DNA of 64,000 nt from NCBI RefSeq assembly GCF_037963865.1, contig NZ_CP150170.1:4774001-4838000 (forward strand), written 5' to 3'. This document shows positions 16,581 through 25,676 of this stretch, in pieces (the stretch's first letter is position 1; each line of letters begins with the position of its first letter). The notes below the pieces were generated by a model. That model searched no databases. It saw nothing but the letters and a program-made list of their open reading frames with translations, and was not told where the DNA came from. The DNA comes from Paenibacillus sp. FSL R10-2734 (lineage in GTDB: Bacteria > Bacillota > Bacilli > Paenibacillales > Paenibacillaceae). The position numbers were made by a program, and so were the translations under genes.

Positions 16581-17543
16581 TTAATTCATAAACCGATCCC
16601 AGCCCTCAAGCAGATTATCATGCGCCCATTTAAAGTGTCCTTGGCTGTCGTACTTACGCGAATAATACTCGATGAAGTAAATTAAGTCGATATATAAGTC
16701 GTAGAGTTTTTTGCGGGCACATTCATTTGGGCTGTCGAAGCTATTCCCATACCCTCTGCAGAAATGCTCTGAATTCTCAATATAACGAAAATAATATTCC
16801 ATAAGTGGATCGCCCCAAAGTGCCCGCTCCCAATCAATCAACGCAACGATACGGCCCTCTTGCACAAACACATTGCCATCCCATAAATCCCAGTGTATTA
16901 GACGAGGCTCAGTGACTGCGTCCATAACATGTAAACGACTTATGATCTCTGCCTCAACGATTTCTAACGGAATGGGCATCTTCGCTTCTAAACGACGTGC
17001 ATCGTCAAGCAAATTCATCATCAAATGCTTAAAGGTTTCCCGCCATGAAGTCCCTTTTACTTGTGTGGATGCACTAAATAGCCCGAAACGTTCACCATGA
17101 ATCTCATTAATTAAGCGGCAATAACGACCTAACTCTGCCTCAATACTAATTCTCTGCTGCGGACTTAGTTCTTCCTTAATTTCATTATAGGGCTGGCCGA
17201 TTATTTTCTCCATGAAAAAAAACTCACTCGAAATCAAATTTTTACTGTTATCATAAGCGTATACCTCAGGCACAGGTACTGTCGCTTTTGACTTCATCAA
17301 TCGCATCGCCGCAACTTCAGTAGCCATAATATCATGTTCATAACTAAGGGTGTCTGTTTCATCTGATGGCGCGATCTTTATAATCATTGCTCTACCGTCT
17401 GACAATAGAAGGTCATATGCTGCGTTAAAATAACCTCCCGTCAGTTCCGTACTTCGAATAATGCTCACATGATTTCCAAAAGTAGCACCAACCAGAATAT
17501 TCTGTTGCTCTGTAGTTAATTTCGTTTTAGTAGAACTTTCCAA
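16581..17543 (-). CDS. Aminoglycoside phosphotransferase-family kinase (APH)
   Basis: A 320-aa protein-kinase-like phosphotransferase. Visible are a glycine-rich start (LTGGYFNAAYDLLL), the ATP-binding Lys in AMIIKIAPS, the catalytic loop HWDLWDGNVF (Brenner HxD-x4-N with Trp in place of the usual Gly) and the metal-binding ALIDWERALWGDPLMEY. It probably phosphorylates a small hydroxylated metabolite; resistance is not implied. The start is TTG 17543, with GGTGGTGAG upstream. Confidence 0.88.
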   Translation of the reverse strand: MESSTKTKLTTEQQNILVGATFGNHVSIIRSTELTGGYFNAAYDLLLSDGRAMIIKIAPSDETDTLSYEHDIMATEVAAMRLMKSKATVPVPEVYAYDNSKNLISSEFFFMEKIIGQPYNEIKEELSPQQRISIEAELGRYCRLINEIHGERFGLFSASTQVKGTSWRETFKHLMMNLLDDARRLEAKMPIPLEIVEAEIISRLHVMDAVTEPRLIHWDLWDGNVFVQEGRIVALIDWERALWGDPLMEYYFRYIENSEHFCRGYGNSFDSPNECARKKLYDLYIDLIYFIEYYSRKYDSQGHFKWAHDNLLEGWDRFMN

Positions 17544-17673
17544 AATCTCACCACCATAATGAATTAAGTATCAAACCATAAACAATCCTTCTCCAATGGA
17601 TCAAAAATTGTTAAAATTAGAACTATCGAGTATCTTTAGCCAGCTTTTCATGAAAGAGAGGAAAAACATTATC

Positions 17674-18864
17674 ATGATTATAAAACCTAGAACACGCGGC
17701 TTTATCTGTACTACCGCCCATCCGCAAGGTTGCGCTCGTCAAGTAGAGCGACAAATCGAATATATCCAGGCACAACCCGAGATCAAAGGACCACGTAAGG
17801 TGCTTGTCATTGGCGCCTCTACAGGATATGGCCTCGCCTCACGGATTACAGCCGCCTTTGGGGCTGGAGCCAGCACAGTAGGCGTCTACCGCCAGAGCAG
17901 CAGCAACGGAGCCCGTACAGCCTCTGCTGGTTGGTACAATTCAGCAGCTTTTGAAGAGCTTGCAGAGAAATCGGGTCTTCAATCCTTTAGCGTAACCGGT
18001 GATGCCTTCTCCAAAGAGACTAAGGATAGAACTATACAGCTGATTCGTAGTGAATTGGGACAAGTTGATCTAGTCATCTACAGCGTTGCTTCCGCTCGCC
18101 GAACAGACCCTATGACGGGTGAAATTTATAACTCCGTAATTAAACCAATAGGGGATACCTATACCAATAAAACTGTAAACTTTCATACGGGTGAGGTAAG
18201 CCAAATTTCCATTGAGCCCGCTACCGAAAAGGAAATCGATGATACCGTTCGAGTCATGGGTGGTGACGATTGGCAGCTTTGGATTGAAGCACTTCAACAA
18301 GCCGGAGCATTGGCCGATCATGCCACCACAATCGCATTCTCTTATATCGGACCAGAAATCACCCAGTCCGTATATCGCAAGGGCACGATTGGGCGTGCAA
18401 AAGATCATCTTGAATCCACAGCACATAAGCTTAACGAAGAACTATCTATTATAGACGGTCGGGCATATGTAGCGGTTACGAAAGGTCTCGTCACACAGTC
18501 TAGCTCAGCGATTCCTGTCGTACCCTTGTACACTTCTGCTCTATACAAAATCATGAAAGAGAAAGGACTTCATGAAGGCTGTATTGAGCAAACCTATCGA
18601 TTGTTCGCAGAGCGTCTATATGCACTAGAGGGGACTCCTGTGGATGAAGAAGGCCGCATCCGAATAGATGACTGGGAGATGTCCCCGGCTGTACAAACTC
18701 AAGTGGCTCAAATCTGGGATGAACTCGCTACAGACAATATCTATGAATTGACAGATCTGCATAGCTACAAACAGGAATTCTTCCAGTTATTTGGATTCGA
18801 GACTGAAGGTGTAGATTATGAAGCAGAAACTGACCCAGATGTAACGATTACCAATCAGCGATAA
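17674..18864 (+). CDS. fabV: Enoyl-ACP reductase FabV
   Basis: A 396-aa NADH-dependent enoyl-ACP (trans-2-enoyl-CoA) reductase that completes the last step of fatty acid elongation. It has the N-terminal PRTRGFICTTAHPQGC, the dinucleotide loop GASTGYGLASR and the FabV catalytic spacing Tyr-x8-Lys in YRKGTIGRAK (about residues 234-243). FabV enzymes are typically refractory to triclosan. MIIKPRTRG is the normal family N-terminus, so ATG 17674 is preferred over the upstream 17596 start. It is not linked to other FAS genes. Confidence 0.95.
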   Translation: MIIKPRTRGFICTTAHPQGCARQVERQIEYIQAQPEIKGPRKVLVIGASTGYGLASRITAAFGAGASTVGVYRQSSSNGARTASAGWYNSAAFEELAEKSGLQSFSVTGDAFSKETKDRTIQLIRSELGQVDLVIYSVASARRTDPMTGEIYNSVIKPIGDTYTNKTVNFHTGEVSQISIEPATEKEIDDTVRVMGGDDWQLWIEALQQAGALADHATTIAFSYIGPEITQSVYRKGTIGRAKDHLESTAHKLNEELSIIDGRAYVAVTKGLVTQSSSAIPVVPLYTSALYKIMKEKGLHEGCIEQTYRLFAERLYALEGTPVDEEGRIRIDDWEMSPAVQTQVAQIWDELATDNIYELTDLHSYKQEFFQLFGFETEGVDYEAETDPDVTITNQR

Positions 18865-18884
18865 ACAATAAATTATGTTGCGGA

Positions 18885-19142
18885 CTATCTTCTATCAGGC
18901 GTTAAAGGTTGCTCAAGTGCATACAATTCTTCTTCAATGGAAATCATCCTTTGCTCAATCACTTTACGGGCGTCTGCCAGTGCCTGATTATAAATATAAG
19001 GCGAGAGTTCTTTGAGCATAAAATCGAGAAGATTCTCACTTGCTAATTGACCAATTTCGCTGGACAACTCCGAATCAAAATAATCTTGAATGCTGGATGT
19101 AATCTGGAGCTTGTGTTCTCTTTGAATTTTTATCGGTTGCAT
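18885..19142 (-). CDS. DUF2164 family protein
   Basis: An 85-aa soluble protein with the DUF2164 pattern: IKIQREHKLQITSSIQDYF, EIGQLASENLLDFMLKELSPYIYNQALADA. GGAGG precedes the ATG. Families of this type are small and conserved but uncharacterised. It is convergent with fabV and unrelated in orientation to the downstream sugar operon. Confidence 0.85.
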   Translation of the reverse strand: MQPIKIQREHKLQITSSIQDYFDSELSSEIGQLASENLLDFMLKELSPYIYNQALADARKVIEQRMISIEEELYALEQPLTPDRR

Positions 19143-19192
19143 GCTCGTCCTCCAATGGGTATGTTTAGTAATTCAGAATATCAATACAGGAA

Positions 19193-19218
19193 AAATGACG
19201 TGCTTGCGCACGTCATTT
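19193..19218 (-). terminator. Terminator of the sugar operon
   Basis: A perfect 11-bp stem, AAATGACGTGC with its complement around TTGC, lies just after the stop at 19230. Confidence 0.85.
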
Positions 19219-19229
19219 CTTATGTTCTA

Positions 19230-20198
19230 TTAGACCCACCACATTTCTGTCAGTGGCTCCTCAATCAATACTTGTTGAAGATTACTTACAGCTTTGGAGA
19301 AGCCTTCTTCCACAGACATTAACCCATCTTCATGCTCAATACTAACCACATAATCATATCCTACCAAACGAAGAGCACTCATAATGTCAGCCCAAGTCTT
19401 AAGATCATGTCCAAAGCCGACCGAACGGAACTGCCAAGCGCGATCAAGCATTTTGGTATAGGATTGCATATCTGTTAAGCCATGCATATTGACATTGACT
19501 GGATCAATAACCGTATCTTTAGCGTGGAAATGATGAATTGCACCTTGGCGCCCCAAAATATGAATCGCCTGTACCGGATCAATCCCTTGCCACCACATAT
19601 GACTTGGATCAAGGTTAGCTCCGATCACTTCACCCGCAGCTTCTCTCAAACGTAGCAGAGTACCTGGTGTGTGAACGGAGAATCCGCCGTGTAGCTCAAG
19701 ACCCACCTTTACATCATGCTGAGCAGCAAATGCTCCCCACTCCGTCCAGTACGGAATCACTTTATTCTCCCATTGCCAATCCAGAATTTCTTGATAATCA
19801 TTTGGCCATGGAGCTACCGGCCAGTTCGGATACTTGGCACCCTCATGATCACCCGGACATCCTGAGAACGTATTAACGACTGGAATACCTAGCTTCTGCG
19901 CCAATTTGACCGAGTTTACGAAATCCTCATGATCTTTCTGTGCAAGCTCTTTTTGTGGGTGCAGCGGATTTCCGTGACAGCTTAGTGCACTGATCGTTAA
20001 TCCACGAGATTCTACAGCATGCTTGAATTCTTTCAATGCCGTTTCATTCTCGAGCAACATCTTAGGATCACAGTGACTGTTGCCAGGATTACCACCCGTA
20101 CCAATTTCTACTGCCTTTAGTCCTTTGGACGCTACATAATCAAGAGCATCCTCCAGCTTACGGCCGCCAAACAAGACCATAAATACTCCAAGTTTCAT
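19230..20198 (-). CDS. Sugar phosphate isomerase/epimerase (xylose isomerase-like TIM barrel)
   Basis: A 322-aa AP endonuclease family 2 TIM barrel. Likely metal ligands lie in GLELHGGF (Glu), ANLDPSHMWWQG (Asp, His), HHFHAKD (His) and SIEHED (Glu). Last gene of a four-gene operon (23187 to 19230) with two Gfo/Idh/MocA dehydrogenases and a second barrel. Such sets oxidise and isomerise or eliminate modified sugars, inositols or glycosides; the substrate is not determined by sequence. Confidence 0.88.
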   Translation of the reverse strand: MKLGVFMVLFGGRKLEDALDYVASKGLKAVEIGTGGNPGNSHCDPKMLLENETALKEFKHAVESRGLTISALSCHGNPLHPQKELAQKDHEDFVNSVKLAQKLGIPVVNTFSGCPGDHEGAKYPNWPVAPWPNDYQEILDWQWENKVIPYWTEWGAFAAQHDVKVGLELHGGFSVHTPGTLLRLREAAGEVIGANLDPSHMWWQGIDPVQAIHILGRQGAIHHFHAKDTVIDPVNVNMHGLTDMQSYTKMLDRAWQFRSVGFGHDLKTWADIMSALRLVGYDYVVSIEHEDGLMSVEEGFSKAVSNLQQVLIEEPLTEMWWV

Positions 20199-20224
20199 TG
20201 TAAGTCACCTCTCATGCTAATAGT

Positions 20225-21301
20225 TTACTTACCTTCACCATACAAATCGAAGTCTTTCAGCACTTGATTCTTCTCAGCAGATTCAAAAATAGCCTCAATT
20301 AAATTCTGAACACGCAGTACTTCGGCATTCTTAACGATTGGTTCTGCTGTTCCCTCAATTACGGCTGCGAAATTGTCATAGAAGCTAGAGCCTAGCTCCG
20401 CTGGTTGAGGTAAAGCTTCAGTAATCGTAGCCCCTTCCGAAGGAGGCGCCATAGTTTTAGTTAATCCAACACCTGCACGTATAGGCTTAGGCTCGATCTT
20501 TTCACCTTCATGGTTTCTAGTTACTAAACGTCCAGTTAAAGACCAATCCTCGATAATTCCAGTTCCTTCAATACCCTTCACATACCATCTAGGCAGCGTA
20601 ATAAAGTTGGTTGTGCCAACCTCTACGATTGCTTTTATCCCATTCTCAAATTGCAGGATAGCCTCAAAACCATCATCTACATCATTGCCGAGAATAAAGC
20701 TCAGACTGCTGCTCACACTGGTGACTTTGCTGTCGATCATAAATAAGAGCTGATCCAATAAATGAACGCCCCAATCCAGCAGCATTCCTCCACCTTGTGC
20801 CTTGACATGGCGCCAGTCTCCTGGAATACCATTCGCCCCGTGTACGCGAGATTCGATCTGGAACAAAGAACCGATAGTCTCTTGATCATACATTTTTTTG
20901 ATGGTTAAGAAATCCTCATCCCAACGTCTGTTCTGATGTACCATGAACACACGTCCTGCTGCATCTGCAGCGGCCAGCATTTCTTGAAGCTCTTCACTCG
21001 ACATAGCGACCGGCTTCTCACAAATAACATGTTTGCCAGCTTGCAGCGCACGTATAGCAATTTCTTTGTGCACATCATTTGGTGTAGCAATAAGAACAAT
21101 CTCAACTGCAGGATCTGCTAATACTTCTTCATAACTTTCATATACCTTGTAGCCAGCTTTGATGGAGTCCGTACGACGTGCTTCAAGCAGGTCGTACGTT
21201 CCTACCACTTCTAAGGAATTATTCACCTTAATCAATTCTGCGTGATATTTCCCCATTCCTCCAAAGCCAACGATGACTACGGAATGTATGTTTGAGCTCA
21301 T
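20225..21301 (-). CDS. Gfo/Idh/MocA-family oxidoreductase
   Basis: A 358-aa NAD(P)-dependent dehydrogenase. The Rossmann motif VIVGFGGMGKYHAELI is at the N-terminus, the ATPNDVH segment follows and the catalytic EKP is in HVICEKPVAMS. The C-terminal alpha/beta domain includes a GGGMLLDWGVHLLDQL stretch with the conserved Asp-x3-His. ATG 21301 with GGAGTGG upstream is preferred over an in-frame start at 21379, which would overlap the preceding gene by 56 bases. Third gene of the operon. Confidence 0.93.
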   Translation of the reverse strand: MSSNIHSVVIVGFGGMGKYHAELIKVNNSLEVVGTYDLLEARRTDSIKAGYKVYESYEEVLADPAVEIVLIATPNDVHKEIAIRALQAGKHVICEKPVAMSSEELQEMLAAADAAGRVFMVHQNRRWDEDFLTIKKMYDQETIGSLFQIESRVHGANGIPGDWRHVKAQGGGMLLDWGVHLLDQLLFMIDSKVTSVSSSLSFILGNDVDDGFEAILQFENGIKAIVEVGTTNFITLPRWYVKGIEGTGIIEDWSLTGRLVTRNHEGEKIEPKPIRAGVGLTKTMAPPSEGATITEALPQPAELGSSFYDNFAAVIEGTAEPIVKNAEVLRVQNLIEAIFESAEKNQVLKDFDLYGEGK

Positions 21302-21323
21302 GACTTCCACTCCTATTTCCCTA

Positions 21324-22421
21324 TTAATTATCTGATGTGCCGTCAAAATACACAGCGCGACCTGTACGTGAAGATTCATAAATAGCTTCCAAGATTTGAG
21401 TAACGACGAGGGCCTGCTCAGGTTTAACTACAGGTTCCTTATCTTCTCTAACCGCCTCAAGCCACAAGCGAGCTTCACGATCAGATTCATTTTCCTGTCC
21501 TCCATCAAAGAAAGCTACTCCACCAGCAGACAAGTCTACTTTGGTCTCATACAGACGTCCACCACGGTCACCATTTAGGCGCAGACCATCCTTCATATCT
21601 GCACCACCTTCTGTACCTGCAAGAAGCGTCTGAGCTTCACGATATTCAGATACATTAAGTGCCCAGCTGGATTCAAGTACAATTGTAGCACCATTTTCCA
21701 TGGTAATAAATCCAAAAGCCGAATCTTCTACCTTAAATCGCTCAGGATCCCAAGGACCAAAAGCATTTCCAGCGTTCTTTCGGTTACTCAGCTTATGGAA
21801 AGACGAGCCCATAACACTGCGTGGTTTATAATTATCCATCATCCATAAAGTAAGATCAAGCGCATGTGTACCGATATCGATCAGTGGTCCGCCGCCTTGC
21901 TTTTCTTCATCCAAGAACACTCCCCAAGTAGGAACCGCACGACGACGTAGCGCAATTGCTTTTGCATAATAGATATCTCCAAGTTCGCCGTTTTCGCAGA
22001 GCGCTTTCAGGTATTCACTATCCGAACGATAACGATTCTGGTAAGCGACAGACAACTTCATACCTGTACGCTTGGCAGCATCCAACATTTCTTGTGCTTG
22101 AGCGGTAGTTTTAGCCATTGGTTTCTCACACATTACATGCTTTCCAGCTTCCAATGCTGCAATAGTAATCACGGAGTGACTGTCATTCGGTGTACATACA
22201 TGAACAATATCAAATCCGCCAGCTTTTAAAAGCTCGGTGTAATCTGTATAGACAGCAGCACCTTCAGCGCCATAAGTCTTTGCCGCTTCTTGTGCACGTT
22301 CTTCAACGATGTCGCAGAAAGCTACCATTTCAGCATCCTTCTGACGTGACAAACTCGGCATATGTTTTCCATTCGCGATACCACCGCAACCTACAATAGC
22401 AATTCTCAACTTATTAGACAT
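21324..22421 (-). CDS. Gfo/Idh/MocA-family oxidoreductase
   Basis: A 365-aa dehydrogenase with AIVGCGGIANGKHMPSL (Rossmann), CTPNDSH, the catalytic EKP of HVMCEKPMAKT and GGGPLIDIGTHALDLTLW. It is clearly a distant paralogue of the next gene, so the operon has two different dehydrogenases, perhaps acting sequentially or on two sugars. It overlaps the upstream barrel gene by eight bases. AAGGAGGAAAAG precedes the ATG. Confidence 0.94.
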   Translation of the reverse strand: MSNKLRIAIVGCGGIANGKHMPSLSRQKDAEMVAFCDIVEERAQEAAKTYGAEGAAVYTDYTELLKAGGFDIVHVCTPNDSHSVITIAALEAGKHVMCEKPMAKTTAQAQEMLDAAKRTGMKLSVAYQNRYRSDSEYLKALCENGELGDIYYAKAIALRRRAVPTWGVFLDEEKQGGGPLIDIGTHALDLTLWMMDNYKPRSVMGSSFHKLSNRKNAGNAFGPWDPERFKVEDSAFGFITMENGATIVLESSWALNVSEYREAQTLLAGTEGGADMKDGLRLNGDRGGRLYETKVDLSAGGVAFFDGGQENESDREARLWLEAVREDKEPVVKPEQALVVTQILEAIYESSRTGRAVYFDGTSDN

Positions 22422-23187
22422 TAACTTTTCCTCCTTGATTTGCGTATGCTTTTACCCATTTCAAACTATCTTCTACACTTTCTAATGGTGAACGTCTGCA
22501 GAAATCTTGCTCTACTACCGCCCACTCCACATTTGCCTGTACAGCTGCATCTAAAATTGCTTTAAGGTTCACTTCACCTTCACCTAGCACAACTGTTTCC
22601 GGAGTACCATCTTCCTGTTTCTTCAAATCCTTCAGATGGATGATCGGTAGTCTACCTGCGTATTTATTGATATATTCAACCGGATCATAGCCAGCATGAT
22701 GTACCCAGCAAGTATCCATTTCCACTTTCAGTAGGTCAGCTGGCACTTCTTCAAACAATCCATCAAAAGCTGTGCGGTCACTATCACCATATTTTTCTGT
22801 TAACTCGAAATCATGATTGTGATACAGAAGAACTGCTCCACCCGCTTTGCACTTTTCACCAATAACTTTTAGATTCGCAGCAACCTCTTCATAGTTACGT
22901 TGTTCTTCTGACAGATAAGGAACAATCAAATTAGGATTTCCAATCTCAAGATTGTAAGAGATCTCTGCTTCTGTATCATTCAGCAATGCGTCATAAGGGC
23001 GATGTGCGCCAAGGGCTACCAGTCCAAGCTCATTTAGCAATTGTTTAACTTCTGCTGCGGTACGACCGAAAAAGTGAAAAAACTCTACGCCTTTATATCC
23101 AAGGGCTGCTACCTTGCGCAGTGTTCCTTCAAAATCCTGTTCCAGTTCTTCTCTAAGTGTGTACAATTGCAGACCTATCTTCAGCAT
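22414..23187 (-). CDS. Sugar phosphate isomerase/epimerase
   Basis: A 257-aa TIM barrel of the AP endonuclease family 2/IolE type. It shows IGLQLYTLREELEQDF at the N-terminus, YHNHDFE (Glu ligand), EMDTCWVHHAG (Asp, His), IHLKD (His) and VVEQD (Glu). First gene of the operon, with the promoter region shared with the divergent AraC-type regulator. Confidence 0.9.
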   Translation of the reverse strand: MLKIGLQLYTLREELEQDFEGTLRKVAALGYKGVEFFHFFGRTAAEVKQLLNELGLVALGAHRPYDALLNDTEAEISYNLEIGNPNLIVPYLSEEQRNYEEVAANLKVIGEKCKAGGAVLLYHNHDFELTEKYGDSDRTAFDGLFEEVPADLLKVEMDTCWVHHAGYDPVEYINKYAGRLPIIHLKDLKKQEDGTPETVVLGEGEVNLKAILDAAVQANVEWAVVEQDFCRRSPLESVEDSLKWVKAYANQGGKVNV

Positions 23188-23507
23188 TTTCTAATCACTC
23201 CAATGGGTTTAGGGTTAACTTGCTAATTCGTATAAACTTCCTTCCGCTGCTCGTCCCCTAAGAGATTAATAGCGGATTTCACTTGAACAATAATGCTGTT
23301 GCAGAATTGACTAATCTGATTCCCATTAGTTTCCTTTAACTACCATTCTTGTTTGCATAGCTAATATCGACTCCGCATAGCGTTGATGGTCGATTTCTTT
23401 CTTTATTGCTTAGGTACATAGTAATATGAAAGCGTATATAATAAAATGAATAATATGATTAAAACATGAACAATCTGATTATCATTTCTAGACATCAAGG
23501 AGGAGCT
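23188..23507. other. Divergent control region between the sugar operon and its AraC regulator
   Basis: 320 bases with no ORF that has a ribosome site. An inverted repeat, ACTAAT-N9-ATTAGT, lies at 23310-23330 and another, ATCGAC-N17-GTCGAT, at 23366-23394. A TATAAT-like box precedes the regulator gene. Either repeat could be the AraC-type operator; this is a guess from position. Confidence 0.35.
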
Positions 23508-24326
23508 ATGACTCAATCAACTACCTGTCACGTATTATCAGCTGGATTCTCATTTCATCGTAAACCATTTCATATGTCTCATAGTCATGGAAATCAGAAC
23601 TATTTAATTCGTCTGCAAACGGAGGGCCGAAGCCGAGCCTTGATCGACGGTGTCATGACTCCAGTAGAGAGCGGCGATATCATGCTGTTTGCTCCTAACG
23701 ATCCTTACTATTTAATCATTGATAAGGAAGAGTATCCTGTAGGTAAGCCGCGAATTGAAAGCGGAGATTATCATATTTTTTGTGAAGGAACTTGGATTGA
23801 GGAGTGGTGGCAGCGCGCTCAAAGACCCACTCGTCTAAGTGTGCCATTAAGTGAGAATTTTCTTGGTCTGTTTCGGCAGCTGATTCTTGAGCACAGACGT
23901 CTATCCGATTTCTCACCAGCGATATCCGCCTGTTATCTGCAAATCCTATGTATGGAAATCGACAGACTCATTACAGATCAACCAGCGATTACGCCTAAAG
24001 GTTATCTAGCCTACCGAATGAAGCAATATGTTGAGGAGCATGCAACCTTACCATTTTTGTTGGAGGATGTTGCCGCTCATGTAGATATCTCCGTCTCCCG
24101 TGCCGTCCATTTATTTAAAGAAGCCTTCGACACGAGCATTATTAAATATGTAAATGATGTCCGGCTAGAAATGGCAAGAGAACGAATAACCTTCAGTCCT
24201 ATGCCGCTGGAGCAAGTAGCAGAAACCTGCGGGTTCGCAAATTACACCTATTTTCACCGCGTATTCCGTAGTCGTTTCGGCATGTCACCTAGACAGTACC
24301 GTGTGCATAGCAGAGCACAAGTATAA
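23508..24326 (+). CDS. AraC-family transcriptional regulator
   Basis: A 272-aa protein. Residues 1-90 form a cupin-like sensor (SHSHGNQNYLIRL, PVESGDIMLFAPND). The C-terminal 100 residues form a double helix-turn-helix (FLLEDVAAHVDISVSRAVHLFKEAF and PLEQVAETCGFANYTYFHRVFRSRFGMSPRQYR). Divergent from the sugar isomerase/dehydrogenase operon, which it probably activates. ATG 23508 has AAGGAGGAGCT upstream; the 23466 start does not. Confidence 0.93.
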   Translation: MTQSTTCHVLSAGFSFHRKPFHMSHSHGNQNYLIRLQTEGRSRALIDGVMTPVESGDIMLFAPNDPYYLIIDKEEYPVGKPRIESGDYHIFCEGTWIEEWWQRAQRPTRLSVPLSENFLGLFRQLILEHRRLSDFSPAISACYLQILCMEIDRLITDQPAITPKGYLAYRMKQYVEEHATLPFLLEDVAAHVDISVSRAVHLFKEAFDTSIIKYVNDVRLEMARERITFSPMPLEQVAETCGFANYTYFHRVFRSRFGMSPRQYRVHSRAQV

Positions 24327-24353
24327 AAAGATACGAGACGCATAAACAAGCAA

Positions 24354-24390
24354 AAACGCCTACGGCGTCCCTAAAGGACGGTAAGCGTTT
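24354..24390 (+). terminator. Terminator-like hairpin after the AraC gene
   Basis: AAACGCCTACGGCGTCC pairs imperfectly with GGACGGTAAGCGTTT; the T-run is short. Confidence 0.65.
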
Positions 24391-24450
24391 ATGCGAGAAA
24401 TATAAGGATAATGTATTACGTGAAGCGTATCTTCATAAATTTTAAAAATA

Positions 24451-24491
24451 GGGCTGTCCCTTTAGTAGATAAACTACTTCAAGGATAGCCC
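24451..24491 (-). terminator. Terminator of the methyltransferase gene
   Basis: A GGGCTGTCCTT-type stem with inner TAGTAG/CTACT pairs; on the minus strand it is followed by ATTTTT. Confidence 0.8.
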
Positions 24492-24528
24492 CTGCTTCTA
24501 TACTCAAACAAAAATCATGATAGTGAGA

Positions 24529-25263
24529 TTATAATTCTTTTACGGCTGAAATGATTAGGAACATCGGTCTTCGATCCTCGTCCTTCATCCATGGATCATT
24601 GCACATTTCTTCAGAAGGCTTAGGCTCCCTAACTGCTTTGATAGCAAAACCAGCACCAATTAAATCATTGAAGTAGGTTGAAATCGTACGATGATATTTA
24701 ATCACATGTTCTGTTAAGAATGTGGTTTCACGCAGTCCCTCAGACTGATAATGATCTACAGGCCAATGGAGGCGATTTCCTTGGTCATCCACGTACCAGT
24801 CCTGTTCATTTCGAGAAGTAAAGATGGGATGTTCCACTGAAAAAATAAAGCTTCCGCCTGGCTTAAGATAAGTATTAACCTTGCGGCAGATGGCTTCAAA
24901 GGACTCGATATAATGTAAGGCCAACGAACTAATGACCACATCAAATTGCTCGCTTGCAAATTCAATGTCCTCAATCGGTTTCTGGATAAAGGTTATGGCA
25001 GGATCGTCTGTTTTTTCACGCGCTTCTTGAAGCATTTTTTCAGAGATATCCACTCCTATGACCGAACTTGCTTGCTGCTCACGTGCATATAAACAGTGCC
25101 AGCCAAATCCGCAGCCTAAATCAAGAACACTTTTATTATGTAAATCTGGGAGAAGTGACTTTAATACATGCCATTCCCCCGCAGCTTCAAGTCCACCAAT
25201 GGAACGAGGCATTTGTTTATAGGCTGAGAAGAAATTTGAGTCATCATATTTATTTTGTTTCAT
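24529..25263 (-). CDS. Class I SAM-dependent methyltransferase
   Basis: A 244-aa soluble enzyme. Motif I is VLDLGCGFGWHCLYA, motif II IGVDISEKML, and motif post-II FDVVISSLALHYIE. The N-terminus (YDDSNFFSAYKQMPRS) and the C-terminal KPSEEM are features of a common Firmicutes group of uncharacterised small-molecule methyltransferases. Substrate unknown. Single gene. Confidence 0.9.
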   Translation of the reverse strand: MKQNKYDDSNFFSAYKQMPRSIGGLEAAGEWHVLKSLLPDLHNKSVLDLGCGFGWHCLYAREQQASSVIGVDISEKMLQEAREKTDDPAITFIQKPIEDIEFASEQFDVVISSLALHYIESFEAICRKVNTYLKPGGSFIFSVEHPIFTSRNEQDWYVDDQGNRLHWPVDHYQSEGLRETTFLTEHVIKYHRTISTYFNDLIGAGFAIKAVREPKPSEEMCNDPWMKDEDRRPMFLIISAVKEL

Positions 25264-25324
25264 CAGTTACACATCTCCTATGCAGTATGTCTTCAATCAG
25301 TATATTCTTAGTGACATATTCTTT

Positions 25325-25531
25325 TCAAATCGCCAAATGAAAAGGAGCATCATCTTGGAAGATCTGCTCCTTGTGTTTATTCTTATTCAGTTGCTGCTGC
25401 TTGCTCGGTGTTAACCGTACATGCTGTGAAATGGCGCCATAATCCCCATTGGATCTTCGACTTTGAGCTGCGCACCAGGTTCCTGAGCGCTCTGCCTTTA
25501 GCAAGGCTTTTTGTGTTTTGGTACGTGCCAT
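25325..25531 (-). CDS. Small basic protein, YqkK-like
   Basis: A 68-aa Lys/Arg/Gln-rich protein (MARTKTQKALLKAERSGTW...HVRLTPSKQQQLNKNKHKEQ). The pattern recalls small conserved Bacillus proteins such as YqkK; similarity is by eye only. ATG 25531 has AGGAGTG upstream. A perfect nested hairpin followed by TTTTCATTT (25336-25372) lies inside the last 15 codons, so the gene seems to run through its own terminator. The ancestral stop may have been just after KHKEQ. Function unknown. Confidence 0.6.
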   Translation of the reverse strand: MARTKTQKALLKAERSGTWCAAQSRRSNGDYGAISQHVRLTPSKQQQLNKNKHKEQIFQDDAPFHLAI

Positions 25532-25676
25532 GTGGCACCACACTCCTATTCATTGGTGAACTATGAGACAACTACATTTTAACATATTCCAGACTATGAG
25601 TGCAGCCAGAATTCCGTTACAATGAGATCACTGATAGTTATCTAACTTATCTAAATAGATTCGGAGGTTTTTTAGG

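Noticed and set aside
16581..17543. Aminoglycoside resistance determinant
   Set aside because: Only the general APH fold is seen; the catalytic loop varies and the context gives no resistance link.
19230..23187. C-glycoside deglycosylation (DgpABC/DfgAB) operon
   Set aside because: The small beta-sandwich partner subunit of that lyase complex is not present, so the specific name is not justified.
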